From NCBI RefSeq assembly GCF_002278135.3, contig NZ_CP029425.2:6734001-6798000 (forward strand): a DNA stretch of 64,000 bases, given 5' to 3'. The position numbers were made by a program, and so were the translations under genes. Positions 1 to 10,278 of the stretch are shown here, piece after piece. The first letter of the stretch is position 1. Each line of letters starts with the position of its first letter. Source of the stretch: Bradyrhizobium ottawaense (GTDB taxonomy: Bacteria > Pseudomonadota > Alphaproteobacteria > Rhizobiales > Xanthobacteraceae). The notes under the pieces were generated by a model, which worked only from the letters and a program-made list of their open reading frames with translations, had not been told where the DNA came from and made no database searches.

Positions 1-1335
1 CGAGCCGACGTCCTGCTCGCGGCAGGCCGCGGTGATCTCCTGCACCAGCTCAGCGGTCTTCTTGATGTCGGGCACGAGCTTGGACAGCATCTGGCCGGCT
101 TCCTGGGCGACCTTCACGCTCTCCGTGGACAGCGTCCCGATGTCGGCTGCGGCGGCCTGGCTGCGCTCGGCAAGCTTACGCACTTCGGAGGCGACCACCG
201 CAAAGCCCTTGCCGTGCTCGCCTGCGCGCGCGGCTTCCACGGCCGCGTTGAGCGCGAGCAGGTCGGTCTGGCGTGCGATCTCCTGCACGATCGTGATCTT
301 CTCGGCGATGGTCTGCATCGCCTCGACGGCACGGCCCACGGCGACACCGCTGGCTTCGGCGTCCTTGGCCGACTGCCCCGCAATCTTCTCGGTCTGGTTG
401 GCGTTGTCGGCATTCTGCTTCACGTTCGAGGCCATCTCCTCCATCGAGGAGGAGGCTTCCTCGGCGGACGAAGCCTGCTCGGTCGCGCCTTGCGAGAGCT
501 GCTCGGCGCTCGCGGACAGCTCCTGGCTTCCGGCGGAGACGTTCTGCGCCGCAGTGATTGCCTCGGCGACGATCTGCCGGAGCTTTTCGACCATCCCATT
601 CAGCGACTTGATGAGATCTCCGATCTCGTCGTTGCTCGCCGAAGGAATGGTCTGGCTGAGATCGCCCTCAGCGACCGCACCTGCAAGGCCAACGGCCCTT
701 CCGAGCGAACGGCTGATCGAGATGGAAATCCAGAGCGCAGCCCCGATCGCGACCGCCAGCGAGATGCCGATCAGCGTCATCAGCAGGAATTGGGCCTGGT
801 GCCCCTCTGCCTTGGACTGGACAGCCTGCTCTGCCATCTGCTTCTTCGTATTGGCGACATAGGCGCCCATGGATTCCATCGCGTCTGCGACGACCTTGCG
901 GCCGTCACCCATCGAGCGCTCCATGGCCTTCGTCTTGTCGGTCTTCGCCAGCCGGATCGTTTCTTCCTGGTAGGTATTCATCTTCGCGTATGTGGCTGCG
1001 AAGCTGTCGAGCAGCTTCCTGCCGCCCTCGCTCGCCAGCGCGTAGACTTCGTCCCTGGTCTTCATCGCTTCCTCGCGAAGCCTGGCGGCCTCGGCGGCAA
1101 ACTGGTCGGCCTGAGCCTCCGTGCCGAGCACCGAGTTCTTCTCGGCGCGCAGCTGAAGCAGGATGTCCTTTTCGATCTGCGTCGCCTTTTCCATGCGGTT
1201 TGCGCGCAGAACCATGCTGTCGGCGGTCGCCATCATGTCGCCGAGCTTCATGTAAGCCACGCCGCCCGCGATCCCGGACAGGACGATGATCACGCCGAAC
1301 GCACTGGCAAGCTTTGCCTTGACGGTAAATCTCAT
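1..1335 (-). CDS. Methyl-accepting chemotaxis protein (C-terminus cut by window edge)
   Basis: This is a transmembrane chemoreceptor that signals through CheW and CheA. Reading leftward from ATG at 1335, the protein opens with a membrane segment (residues about 8-28) and continues with a helical sensor region of about 160 residues. A second membrane segment near residue 190 ([19 protein letters not shown]) is followed by a HAMP domain. The methyl-accepting signalling helix comes next and includes the conserved hairpin region [20 protein letters not shown]. The frame is open to base 1, so the C-terminal end, including any methylation or CheR-tethering tail, is missing. It lies 37 bases behind cheW and is probably the last gene of the operon seen here. 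The family call is secure; the ligand is unknown. Confidence 0.93.
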   Translation of the reverse strand, partial: MRFTVKAKLASAFGVIIVLSGIAGGVAYMKLGDMMATADSMVLRANRMEKATQIEKDILLQLRAEKNSVLGTEAQADQFAAEAARLREEAMKTRDEVYALASEGGRKLLDSFAATYAKMNTYQEETIRLAKTDKTKAMERSMGDGRKVVADAMESMGAYVANTKKQMAEQAVQSKAEGHQAQFLLMTLIGISLAVAIGAALWISISISRSLGRAVGLAGAVAEGDLSQTIPSASNDEIGDLIKSLNGMVEKLRQIVAEAITAAQNVSAGSQELSASAEQLSQGATEQASSAEEASSSMEEMASNVKQNADNANQTEKIAGQSAKDAEASGVAVGRAVEAMQTIAEKITIVQEIARQTDLLALNAAVEAARAGEHGKGFAVVASEVRKLAERSQAAAADIGTLSTESVKVAQEAGQMLSKLVPDIKKTAELVQEITAACREQDVGS

Positions 1336-1372
1336 TTCCAGCCCCTACCCCGGTCTCGCCCGAGACCTCATC

Positions 1373-1834
1373 TCAGTTTAGAATGCGTTCCATGTTCGGA
1401 ACGATGACGAACTCTTCACGCCACTTGGCAATGAAGCGAATGAACTCCGGCTTCCAGTGCATGCCGACGCGCGGTGTCTGCTGCACGTCGGTCTGGGAGA
1501 TCTCCGTGACCTCGTAGACCTTGTCGGCGGTGACGCCGACCAGAACCGGCTCGCCGTCGAGCTCGAGCTCGATGACCACGATGCGCGTATCGGCGGAATC
1601 ATCGAGCTGCGGCATGCCGAAGCGGATGCGCAGGTCGGCGAGCGGAATGACGTTGCCGCGCACGTTGATCACGCTGGGAACGAAGGCGCGCGCGCCTGCC
1701 ACCTTGGTCACGGGGACGGGATCGATGATCTCGCGCACGAGGCCGGCGTCGAGCGCGAACTTCTCCTCGCCAAGGCCGATCATCACAACTTGCATCGCGT
1801 CAGCCTGCCGTTCGCCAGCCAAACCATCGTTCAT
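1373..1834 (-). CDS. cheW: Chemotaxis coupling protein CheW
   Basis: This is the scaffold protein that links receptors to CheA. It is 153 residues long and consists of one CheW domain; diagnostic stretches are FALDAGLVREIIDP, FVPSVINVRGNVIPLADLR and a C-terminal region ending NMERILN. The ATG at 1834 overlaps the cheA stop by one base (TGATG), which favours this start over the in-frame GTG three bases upstream. This translational coupling to cheA fits equal dosage in the array. The length is normal for the family. Confidence 0.95.
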   Translation of the reverse strand: MNDGLAGERQADAMQVVMIGLGEEKFALDAGLVREIIDPVPVTKVAGARAFVPSVINVRGNVIPLADLRIRFGMPQLDDSADTRIVVIELELDGEPVLVGVTADKVYEVTEISQTDVQQTPRVGMHWKPEFIRFIAKWREEFVIVPNMERILN

Positions 1835-3909
1835 CACGCCGCCTCGCTGATATGCTGCTTCTCGACCTTCGACTGCGCCAACGCGACGAGCTGCGCGACG
1901 TCGAGGATCAATGCCGCCGTGCCATCGCCCAGGATGGTCGCGCCCGAGAACATCGTGACATCCGAATGCAGCTTTGAGAGCGACTTGATCACGGTCTGGT
2001 GGTTGCCGATGATCTGGTCGGCGACGAGGCCGACGTGAGTCTCACCGGTCGAGATGATGATCGTCTTCTGATGACGGTCGGGCGTGCCCGATGCCGTCAT
2101 GATCTCGCGCAGCCGGAGGAAGGGCACGAGATTGCCGCGCACGTTGAGGAAATTTCGACCGCGCGAGCGCTCGTCCTCGGCGGTCAGCTCGATGCATTCC
2201 TCGACCGCGGACAGCGGAATGATGTAACGGCCTTCGCCGACGCGGATCAGAAGACCTTCGATGATTGCCAGCGTCAGCGGCAGGCGCAGCGTCACCGTGG
2301 TGCCCTGGCCTGGCCGGGTCGACAGGTCGATCGAGCCACGCATGTTCTCGATGGTACGCTTGACCACGTCCATGCCGACGCCACGGCCCGACAGCGCCGA
2401 GATAGTCTGCGCGGTCGAGAAGCCGGGATGGAACAGGAACTGATGGATCTCATGATCGGTGAGCACGGCGCCAGTCGCAATCAGCCCCTGCTCTTCGGCT
2501 TTGGCACGGATGCGCGCGGTGTTGAGGCCGCCGCCATTGTCCTTCACAGTGACGAGCACCTGTGCGCCGGAATGGACGGCCGCGAGCTCGATCCGGCCCT
2601 GCTCGGTCTTGCCATTGGCGGCGCGCGTGGCGGTGTCTTCGATACCGTGGTCGACGGCATTGCGGATCAGATGCACCAGCGGATCTGCCAGGCACTCGAT
2701 CATGGTCTTGTCGAGCTCGGTATCTTCTCCCGAGGTGACGAATTCGACGGGCTTGGACAGATCGCGCGACAGATCATGCACGAGGCGGCGGAAACGGCCG
2801 AACAGCGAGCCGATCGGCACCATGCGCGCACCCATCGTGGTATCGCGCAGTGAGGAGGCCAGGCGCTCGATCTCCTCGGCGATCATCTTGATCGAGAGGT
2901 CGGAGCCGGAAGCGGCGAGCTGGGTCAGCCGCGCCTGGGCGATGACGAGCTCGCCAACGCGGTCCATCAGCTCGTCGAGGCGCTCGGCTTGGACGCGAAC
3001 GGTGGCGATGCCGCGATCGTCGCGCTTGGCCTCGAGCTTCGGTTCAGGCTTTGATTCCGATTTCGGCTCCGCCTTTGCGACGAGCTGCTCGGCGACCGGC
3101 GCGGCAGCAGCCTCGACCGGCGGCGCAGGCATTTCGACTACCGGAGCCAGCTCCTCGTCGAGCAGCTGGAACAGCGGTGCCGGGGCAGGCGCTTCGACAT
3201 GCTCCAGGGGCGACAGCGTCAGCTTCATCTCGTCCTGGACGAACATGAAGACGTCGTCGATCGCATCCTTGTCGCAGGCCGCGTGCAGCTTGACGTCCCA
3301 CTTCAGATAGCAGTCTTCCGGCTCCATCTCGTCGAGGAACGGGACGCCGTCGGTGACAGGCACGACGAAGCAGGGGCCGAGCTTGCAGAGGTCTTCCAGC
3401 AGGTCGAGCGGATTCGAGCCGTTGCGCAGGATATGGGTTTCGAATTCCAGATAGAGGTGCCAGCCGGCCTGGTTGCTCCCGGCGGGAGCCAGCGGCGGGG
3501 CTTCGGCAATCTCCATCACCGCTGCACCCGGCTGGTCGGCCGAGACGAAGCGCTTGAGGTCGTCGAGGATGGCCTCGCCGATGATGTCGTCGGTCGACTG
3601 GGGATCTTCGATCAACGCGCGGATGTAGTCCTTGGCGGCGAGCGCAACCGAGATCAGCTCCTGGGTCGGCTTGATCTCGCCCTTGCGGACGCGGTCGAAG
3701 GCGGTCTCGAATTCGTGGGTGAAAGAGGCGACCTTGTCGAAGCCGAACATGGCGCCCGAGCCCTTGATCGTATGCAGGGCGCGGAAGGCGGAATCGACCA
3801 GTTCGCGGTCGTCGGGACGCTGGCCGAGATCGAGCAGGGCCCCTTCAAGAACTTCGAAGAGCTCGCTGGCTTCCTGACGAAAGACCTCGGTCGGGTCCAT
3901 TGCGCTCAT
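1834..3909 (-). CDS. cheA: Chemotaxis histidine kinase CheA
   Basis: This is the cytoplasmic kinase that phosphorylates CheY under receptor control. It has 691 residues: an N-terminal Hpt domain with the phosphorylated His46 in AFRALHTIKGSG, a middle region at about 150-235, an acidic/proline/lysine-rich linker (about 240-300), the dimerisation helix beginning near ATVRVQAERLDELMDRVGEL, an HATPase domain with DPLVHLIRNAVDHGIE and GRGVGMDVV, and a C-terminal CheW-like domain. The start ATG overlaps the cheY stop by four bases (ATGA), and the stop overlaps the cheW start. All catalytic boxes are present, so the enzyme should be active. Confidence 0.96.
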   Translation of the reverse strand: MSAMDPTEVFRQEASELFEVLEGALLDLGQRPDDRELVDSAFRALHTIKGSGAMFGFDKVASFTHEFETAFDRVRKGEIKPTQELISVALAAKDYIRALIEDPQSTDDIIGEAILDDLKRFVSADQPGAAVMEIAEAPPLAPAGSNQAGWHLYLEFETHILRNGSNPLDLLEDLCKLGPCFVVPVTDGVPFLDEMEPEDCYLKWDVKLHAACDKDAIDDVFMFVQDEMKLTLSPLEHVEAPAPAPLFQLLDEELAPVVEMPAPPVEAAAAPVAEQLVAKAEPKSESKPEPKLEAKRDDRGIATVRVQAERLDELMDRVGELVIAQARLTQLAASGSDLSIKMIAEEIERLASSLRDTTMGARMVPIGSLFGRFRRLVHDLSRDLSKPVEFVTSGEDTELDKTMIECLADPLVHLIRNAVDHGIEDTATRAANGKTEQGRIELAAVHSGAQVLVTVKDNGGGLNTARIRAKAEEQGLIATGAVLTDHEIHQFLFHPGFSTAQTISALSGRGVGMDVVKRTIENMRGSIDLSTRPGQGTTVTLRLPLTLAIIEGLLIRVGEGRYIIPLSAVEECIELTAEDERSRGRNFLNVRGNLVPFLRLREIMTASGTPDRHQKTIIISTGETHVGLVADQIIGNHQTVIKSLSKLHSDVTMFSGATILGDGTAALILDVAQLVALAQSKVEKQHISEAA

Positions 3910-4271
3910 GCGCGCACCAGCTTGCCGACCACGGCGAGCAGCTGCTCAGGCTTGAACGGTTTGGTGATCCAGCCGGTGGCGCCGGCGCTCTTGGCCTCCT
4001 GCTTCACCGTGTCGTTGGATTCAGTCGTCAGGAACACGATGGGCATGCCGACCGCGCTCGGCAGCTTGCGCAGCGCCCGGATCAGCTCCAGCCCGTTCAT
4101 GACGGGCATGTTGAGGTCGGTGATCACGAGATCGAGCTTGCCGGCCTGCGCCTTGGCGAGCCCTTGCGCACCATCGCCGGCCTCGATCACGCTGTGACCG
4201 GCCGGCTCGAGCACCACCTTGATCATTTGCCGGATGCTGGGGGAATCGTCGACGGTCAGAATCGTGGCCAT
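3906..4271 (-). CDS. cheY: CheY-like single-domain response regulator
   Basis: This is a stand-alone 121-residue receiver domain. The acidic pocket is VDD (Asp8, Asp9), the phosphoacceptor is Asp52 in VITDLNMPVMNG, the switch Thr is in VFLTTES, and the conserved Lys is in WITKPF. It has no output domain, as expected of CheY. It sits between the STAS gene and cheA with overlaps on both sides, so it very likely takes phosphate from this CheA. Whether it acts on a flagellar motor or on another output cannot be told from this window. Confidence 0.92.
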   Translation of the reverse strand: MATILTVDDSPSIRQMIKVVLEPAGHSVIEAGDGAQGLAKAQAGKLDLVITDLNMPVMNGLELIRALRKLPSAVGMPIVFLTTESNDTVKQEAKSAGATGWITKPFKPEQLLAVVGKLVRA

Positions 4272-4594
4272 TAGGTGCCATCTTTCTTTTGCGGGAAATG
4301 CTGATCGATCATCGCCTCGCTGGTGAAGCCGGCGCGGCGAAGGGTGTTGCGAAGAGACTGTGAGAATGAGGTCAGCACCACCGGGCGGCCCTGGGCCTGC
4401 CCCGTCTTGGCTGTCGACAGCAGAAGCTGGATCGAGGTCACGTCGGCCTTGTCGACGCTCGAACAGTCGATCTCGAGCCGCTCCTGGCGGCCGAACGCCT
4501 CGCGAATGAGCTCATAGACATTGCGAATGGCCGCGATGCTGCAATCGGCGGGCAACCGCAACGACCAATTCGGCTCCGTGGGATTGAGCGCCAT
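4271..4594 (-). CDS. STAS-domain protein of the chemotaxis operon
   Basis: This 107-residue protein has a STAS fold like that of anti-anti-sigma factors. It contains LEIDCSSVDKADVTSIQLLLSTAK, in which the Ser after the VDKADV turn occupies the usual STAS phosphorylation position. Its stop overlaps the cheY start by one base (TAATG), making it the first gene of the che operon. Similar STAS proteins precede cheY-cheA in other Rhizobiales clusters, where the role is not settled. No partner anti-sigma kinase is visible in the window, so a function in partner switching is inference. Confidence 0.8.
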   Translation of the reverse strand: MALNPTEPNWSLRLPADCSIAAIRNVYELIREAFGRQERLEIDCSSVDKADVTSIQLLLSTAKTGQAQGRPVVLTSFSQSLRNTLRRAGFTSEAMIDQHFPQKKDGT

Positions 4595-4865
4595 CGCTGC
4601 CCCGCCTTTGCTAAAATTCCACTACTCGTTTGACGCGAATCCGGTGAGCAAACCCCTAACACGGGCATCCGTACAACTACGGGTCACATTCTCGCGGAAT
4701 TCGCGCAACTGTATGCAGGCGTGCACAGCCTCCTGAAATCTTTCATGCGCGGTGCGCATATCCGCGGCGCGGTTGCTCCCGTACGGCGCATTTGCTTCGC
4801 GTTAAATTCGCTCGGGTTATGGCGTGGATTCGTGTCTTTGCCAGCGAAGAGAGCCCCGGCCGCCG
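4595..4865. promoter_or_regulatory. Divergent intergenic region, che operon / HD-GYP gene
   Basis: About 270 bases separate the STAS gene (leftward) from the HD-GYP gene (rightward). It must hold the promoters for both. I see no convincing palindrome or sigma-54 motif. A GAAGAGAG stretch near 4847 is the only candidate ribosome-binding site for the ATG at 4866, and it is spaced rather far. Confidence 0.4.
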
Positions 4866-5987
4866 ATGCTGACCCAAGCACTTCTGGTTGACGACAGCCG
4901 CTCCGTCCTCAACTTCCTGAAACGTCACATCGAGGCTGAAGGCCTGGTCGAGGCCACCACCTTCCTCGATCCCGTGGAAGCGCTGACCTGCGCGCGCGAA
5001 CGCGGCTTCGATCTCGTGCTGGTCGACTACGAGATGCCGCACATGGACGGCATCAACTTCATCCGCACCTTCCGTGCCCTGCCCGGCTGTGCCGACATCC
5101 CGATCGCGATGATCACGTCGCGACAGACCGATGACGTCAAGATGGAAGCGCTGCAGGCCGGTGCAACCGATTTCCTGCCCAAGCAGCCGCAGAGCGTCGA
5201 GATGACGGTGCGCCTGCGGAATTTGATTCAGCTTGGTGCAGCCGTACGCAAGCTCAACGACCGTGCGGCGCATCTGGCCAGCGAAGTCGCAGCCGCGACA
5301 CGAAAGCTCGGCGAACGCGAGGAGGAGATCATCCTGCGGCTCGCGCTCGCGGTCGAATACCGTGACAACGACACCGGCGAGCACACGCTGCGGGTTGCCA
5401 GGTACAGCCGCATCATCGCCGAGCAGCTCGGACTGCCGCCCCGGCTTTGCCGCGACATTTATCTGGCTGCGCCCCTGCATGACGTCGGCAAGGTCGCCAT
5501 TCCCGACAACATTCTGCTCAAGCCCGGCAGGCTGACCGACGACGAGATGGCGGTGATCCGCACCCATGCAACCATCGGCGAGCGGATCCTGGCGGACTCC
5601 GGTTGCGAGCTGATCCAGCTCGGTGCGCAAATTGCCGCAGGCCATCACGAACGCTGGGACGGTGCGGGCTATCCAAACGGTCTGAAGGCAGACGAGATTC
5701 CGGTCGCCGCGCGCGTGGTCGCGGTGGCCGACGTCTTCGACGCGCTGACGACACGACGACCATATAAAGAGCCGATGCCGATCGAGGTGGCCCGCGGCTA
5801 TTTGGTCGAGAACAAGGGGCGGCAGTTCGATCCGGCCTGCGTCGAGGCCTTCTTGTCGCGCTGGGACGAGGTGGTCGAGATCGCCGGTGAGCGGGCGACG
5901 CCGTTTCACAAGGCCGAGGCTCCGCTCACTCCGATCATGGCGTCTCCGGCCGAGGGCCGTTCGCCCGAGGCTGTCACGGCCACCTGA
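4866..5987 (+). CDS. Response regulator with HD-GYP c-di-GMP phosphodiesterase domain
   Basis: This protein links phosphorelay input to breakdown of cyclic di-GMP. It has 373 residues from the ATG at 4866; an in-frame ATG at 4824 would add a non-homologous leader. The receiver domain (about 1-120) has Asp9/Asp10 and phosphoacceptor Asp54 in LVDYEMPHMDG. A short linker helix leads to an HD-GYP domain with HDVGKVAIPDNILLK, GERIL, HHERWDGAGYPNGL and a downstream DVFDALTTRRPYK. Both the HD pair and the GYP triad are intact. It is divergent from the che operon, which suggests, but does not prove, that the two act on motility together. Confidence 0.92.
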   Translation: MLTQALLVDDSRSVLNFLKRHIEAEGLVEATTFLDPVEALTCARERGFDLVLVDYEMPHMDGINFIRTFRALPGCADIPIAMITSRQTDDVKMEALQAGATDFLPKQPQSVEMTVRLRNLIQLGAAVRKLNDRAAHLASEVAAATRKLGEREEEIILRLALAVEYRDNDTGEHTLRVARYSRIIAEQLGLPPRLCRDIYLAAPLHDVGKVAIPDNILLKPGRLTDDEMAVIRTHATIGERILADSGCELIQLGAQIAAGHHERWDGAGYPNGLKADEIPVAARVVAVADVFDALTTRRPYKEPMPIEVARGYLVENKGRQFDPACVEAFLSRWDEVVEIAGERATPFHKAEAPLTPIMASPAEGRSPEAVTAT

Positions 5988-6077
5988 TTTCGCCGTCCGG
6001 CCAACAGCTTGGCCCCCTCCTTTGTCGGCGATGGCCGGCTTGAACCACTTCCTGCTAGAGTGCACCAATAATCAAAG

Positions 6078-6093
6078 AGTGATTCTGGTCACA
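6078..6093. promoter_or_regulatory. CRP-like palindrome upstream of the cyclase pair
   Basis: The 16-base site AGTGA-TTCTGG-TCACA matches the CRP half-site pattern TGTGA-N6-TCACA at nine of ten positions. It lies about 85 bases before the secreted-protein gene that precedes the adenylate cyclase. A cAMP receptor protein acting on its own signal source is an attractive reading, but alphaproteobacterial CRP homologues can differ in target and no binding is shown. Confidence 0.4.
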
Positions 6094-6162
6094 CTTGCCT
6101 GGGCGCCTCCGATGCTAAAAATCGGACCGGGACGGGGACCAGCAAATTATCGGTCGAATTGA

Positions 6163-6843
6163 ATGAGAATAGTCATGAGAAGCCTGATCGGCGCTGTTGT
6201 CGGCGTGTTCTGTACTGCGGCCACTGCCTTGGCAGAGACGCCGGCCGCGATCGTCGAGGATGTGCAAGGCAAGGTCGATGGCGTCGAGTTCATGGACTAT
6301 GTCGCCGCGGGCAAGATCATCAAGCTCGGGCCCAAGGCCAGCATTACGCTCAGCTATCTCAAATCCTGCCTGCGCGAGACCATCAGCGAGGGCGTCGTGC
6401 TGGTCGGCGCCGAGCAGAGCACCGTGCAGCTCGGCGACGTGCAGCGCGCCAAGGTGCCCTGTGACACCAAGGCGGCGCAGCTCTCCGAACGCGAGGCGAA
6501 CCAGAGTGCGGCGACCACGTTCCGGACCATGCGGTCCGACGCCAAGAGCGCTCCGTCCAAGCTGCCGACGATCTATGGCGTCGCGCCCCTGATCCAGGCC
6601 AAGAGCGGCAGCACGCTGGTGATCGAGCGTACCGACGGCAAGGAACCCACGATCAGCGTGCCGCTCAAGAACGACATCATGATCCGCGGCAAATTCTATG
6701 ACTTTGCCAAGGCCGGGAAGTCGCTGACCCCGGGCGGCAGCTATCTCGCGAGCCTCGGGGCCAAGCGTTACACCTTCCAGGTCGATGCCAGCGCTACCTC
6801 GGCGCCGACCCCGATCATCGGCCGCCTGCTGCGGCTCGAATAA
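6163..6843 (+). CDS. Secreted protein of unknown function, paired with CHASE2 cyclase
   Basis: I do not recognise a named family with certainty. The 226-residue product begins with a typical signal peptide (MRIVMRSLIGAVVGVFCTAA, cleavage likely after TALA) and should be periplasmic. An N-terminal segment of short beta-like stretches (about 28-95: VQGKVDGV, KIIKLGPKASITLSYL) resembles FecR-type domains in its pattern. Two cysteines (in KSCLRE and VPCDTK) could form a disulfide. A second ATG lies at codon 5. It ends 18 bases before the cyclase gene, so the two are almost certainly co-transcribed. A role as the periplasmic partner of the CHASE2 sensor is inference from position. Confidence 0.72.
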   Translation: MRIVMRSLIGAVVGVFCTAATALAETPAAIVEDVQGKVDGVEFMDYVAAGKIIKLGPKASITLSYLKSCLRETISEGVVLVGAEQSTVQLGDVQRAKVPCDTKAAQLSEREANQSAATTFRTMRSDAKSAPSKLPTIYGVAPLIQAKSGSTLVIERTDGKEPTISVPLKNDIMIRGKFYDFAKAGKSLTPGGSYLASLGAKRYTFQVDASATSAPTPIIGRLLRLE

Positions 6844-6861
6844 GCAGCCTGCGACCGGGCG

Positions 6862-9012
6862 ATGCGGCGGATCGGGGGACGGGACATCGTTGCGGCGACC
6901 CTGATTGCGCTCCTCACGGGCGCGATCTTCACGTCGCCGCCGCTTCAGACCCTGCAAGGCCTTTCGCTCGACATCCTCACGGCGATGCGCGGGAGGCTTC
7001 TCGGCGACAGCCGCAACACCGCGACATCGCCGGTCGTCGTCGTGGCGATCGACAGTGAAACCTACGACACACCACCGTTCAAGGGATCGCCGACGCAGAC
7101 CTGGACGCGCGAGATCGGCCGGGTGCTCGGCAGCGTCACCGAGGGCGGCGCCAAGGTGATCGGCTTCGACGTCATCTTTCCGAGCTCAATCGAGCAATCG
7201 GAGATTCCTTTTGGCGACACCGCCGTTGGCGGCCGCATGAAGGGATTCGATCGGGATTACCTAATCGCGCTTCGGCAAATCTCCGACAGCGGCAAATTGG
7301 TGCTCGGCGAAATCCTGAGCAATGACCATCCGGAAGTGCCCTATCGCGCCCAGCAAGTCGCCGTGCGCAACACCGTGCGGGCGCTCAATGTCCACACCGA
7401 CCACGACGACGTCATCCGACGGATGCCGCTGAGCTTTGCCATCGAGGGGCGGCCGGTCCCCGCGATGGCGGTCGAGCTCGCTGCGCGCGCGGCGGGCGCA
7501 AAGCCCGAGATTGCGTCCTCTGGCGCGACCGAATTGTCCGGCTACGCGATCCCGAGTGCCGTGCCGAACACAATGACGCTCAACTTCCGAGGGCTGGGAC
7601 GCGACATCCCGACCTTCTCCTTCGTCGATCTGCGCGCCTGCGTCGAAAAGGGTGACCGCGACTTTTTTCGCCGCGCTTTCGACGGCAAGGTCGTTCTGCT
7701 TGGTACGGTCCTGAATTTCGAGGACCGCAAGCTCACCTCGATGCGCCTGTCCGGCGGGTATGACGGCACGCCGGCGGCACGATGTGCCCTGCCCGCGCCG
7801 GCAAGCACTGTGCAGAAGTCCCGCAGCGACGTCGCCGGTGTGTTCGTGCACGCCACCGCGGTCCGAAATCTGATCGAGCGCGATGCCGTGACCGAGCTCG
7901 GCTTCCCGATGCGTACCATTCTCACAATCGCGTTCGCGGCGATCATCGCCTGCGCAGCCTGCCTGCTCGCACCGAGTGGCGCGCTGCTCACGTGGTCCGC
8001 CCTCACCCTCGTTTATGCAGCCGTAGCCGTCAGCGCGTTCGTCCATGCCTTGGCGCTGCCGCTGACGGAGCCGGCACTCGCCAGCCTTGCCGCGCTCGCG
8101 ATCATGATCGGCTACCGATTCATGCTGGCCGATCGCGACGAGCGCTTCCTGCGCAAGAGCTTTGCCTTCTATCTCGCGCCCGAGGTCATCGAGACCATGG
8201 TCACCTCCGGCAAGATGCCGGCGCTCGGTGGCGAGATGCGCAACGTCACCATGTTCTTCTCAGACCTCAGCGGCTTCTCGTCCATTGCCGAGACCATGAC
8301 GCCGGGAGCACTGGTGACGCTGATGAACGAATATCTGTCCGCCATGACGGATATCATCGAAGGTCATGGCGGTTACGTCGACAAATACATCGGCGATTCC
8401 ATCGTCGCGATGTTCGGTGCACCGGCCGACGATCCCGCACACGCCGCCAACGCCGTTCGCTCCGCGCTGAAGTGCCATGAGAAGCTGTCGGAGCTCAATG
8501 CGAGCAATCCCGCCTTCGCCGGTCACGGCCTGTCGCATCGCATCGGGCTGAACAGCGGCGAAGCCGTGGTCGGCAATATCGGCTCGCGCCGCCGCTTCAA
8601 TTACACCGTGATGAGCGACACCGTGAACGTCGCCTCGCGGCTCGAGGGCGCCAACAAATATTACGGCACCGCGATCATGGCCTCGGAGACGACGATGACG
8701 CAGAGCGGCGACGCCTTCGCCTGGCGCGAGCTGGACGCGATCAGGGTGCTGGGCCGCGGCGAGGCCATCAAGGTGTTCGAGCCGTTGGCGAAGAGGGACG
8801 TGGAGAGTGCCGAACAGGCGAAGGTGACCGCAGCTTATGCGGAAGGACTGGCGTGCTGGCGTGCAAGGGAGTTTGCGAAGGCGGCCGATGCGTTCGGGCA
8901 GACGGCAAAGACCGATCCGGCGTCGGCGCTGTTTGCAAAACGCGCCCAGGCATTCACCGCCAATCCGCCGCCTGCGGATTGGACTCCGGTGAATACGCTG
9001 GAAGGGAAGTAG
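6862..9012 (+). CDS. CHASE2-domain class III adenylate cyclase
   Basis: This is a membrane-bound sensor cyclase of 716 residues. The N-terminal hydrophobic helix (about 8-28) leads to a CHASE2 extracytoplasmic domain (about 40-330). Three membrane helices follow at about 345-425, and the cytoplasmic class III cyclase domain lies at about 450-640. Metal-binding Asp residues are in FFSDLSGF and YIGDSIV, the Lys of VDKYIGD and the Asp of VMSDTVNVASRLEG are the adenine-selecting pair, and the Arg of ASRLEG is present. The C-terminus continues with a helical, TPR-like tail. The residues favour cAMP over cGMP as product. It is convergent with pobA, only eight bases apart. Confidence 0.9.
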   Translation: MRRIGGRDIVAATLIALLTGAIFTSPPLQTLQGLSLDILTAMRGRLLGDSRNTATSPVVVVAIDSETYDTPPFKGSPTQTWTREIGRVLGSVTEGGAKVIGFDVIFPSSIEQSEIPFGDTAVGGRMKGFDRDYLIALRQISDSGKLVLGEILSNDHPEVPYRAQQVAVRNTVRALNVHTDHDDVIRRMPLSFAIEGRPVPAMAVELAARAAGAKPEIASSGATELSGYAIPSAVPNTMTLNFRGLGRDIPTFSFVDLRACVEKGDRDFFRRAFDGKVVLLGTVLNFEDRKLTSMRLSGGYDGTPAARCALPAPASTVQKSRSDVAGVFVHATAVRNLIERDAVTELGFPMRTILTIAFAAIIACAACLLAPSGALLTWSALTLVYAAVAVSAFVHALALPLTEPALASLAALAIMIGYRFMLADRDERFLRKSFAFYLAPEVIETMVTSGKMPALGGEMRNVTMFFSDLSGFSSIAETMTPGALVTLMNEYLSAMTDIIEGHGGYVDKYIGDSIVAMFGAPADDPAHAANAVRSALKCHEKLSELNASNPAFAGHGLSHRIGLNSGEAVVGNIGSRRRFNYTVMSDTVNVASRLEGANKYYGTAIMASETTMTQSGDAFAWRELDAIRVLGRGEAIKVFEPLAKRDVESAEQAKVTAAYAEGLACWRAREFAKAADAFGQTAKTDPASALFAKRAQAFTANPPPADWTPVNTLEGK

Positions 9013-9020
9013 CGGCCGCC

Positions 9021-10268
<1,248 letters not shown>

Positions 10269-10278
10269 CTATTCGAAC

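Noticed and set aside
4743..6068. 441-codon leftward frame over the HD-GYP gene
   Set aside because: The plus strand has intact receiver and HD-GYP motifs; the minus frame has none.
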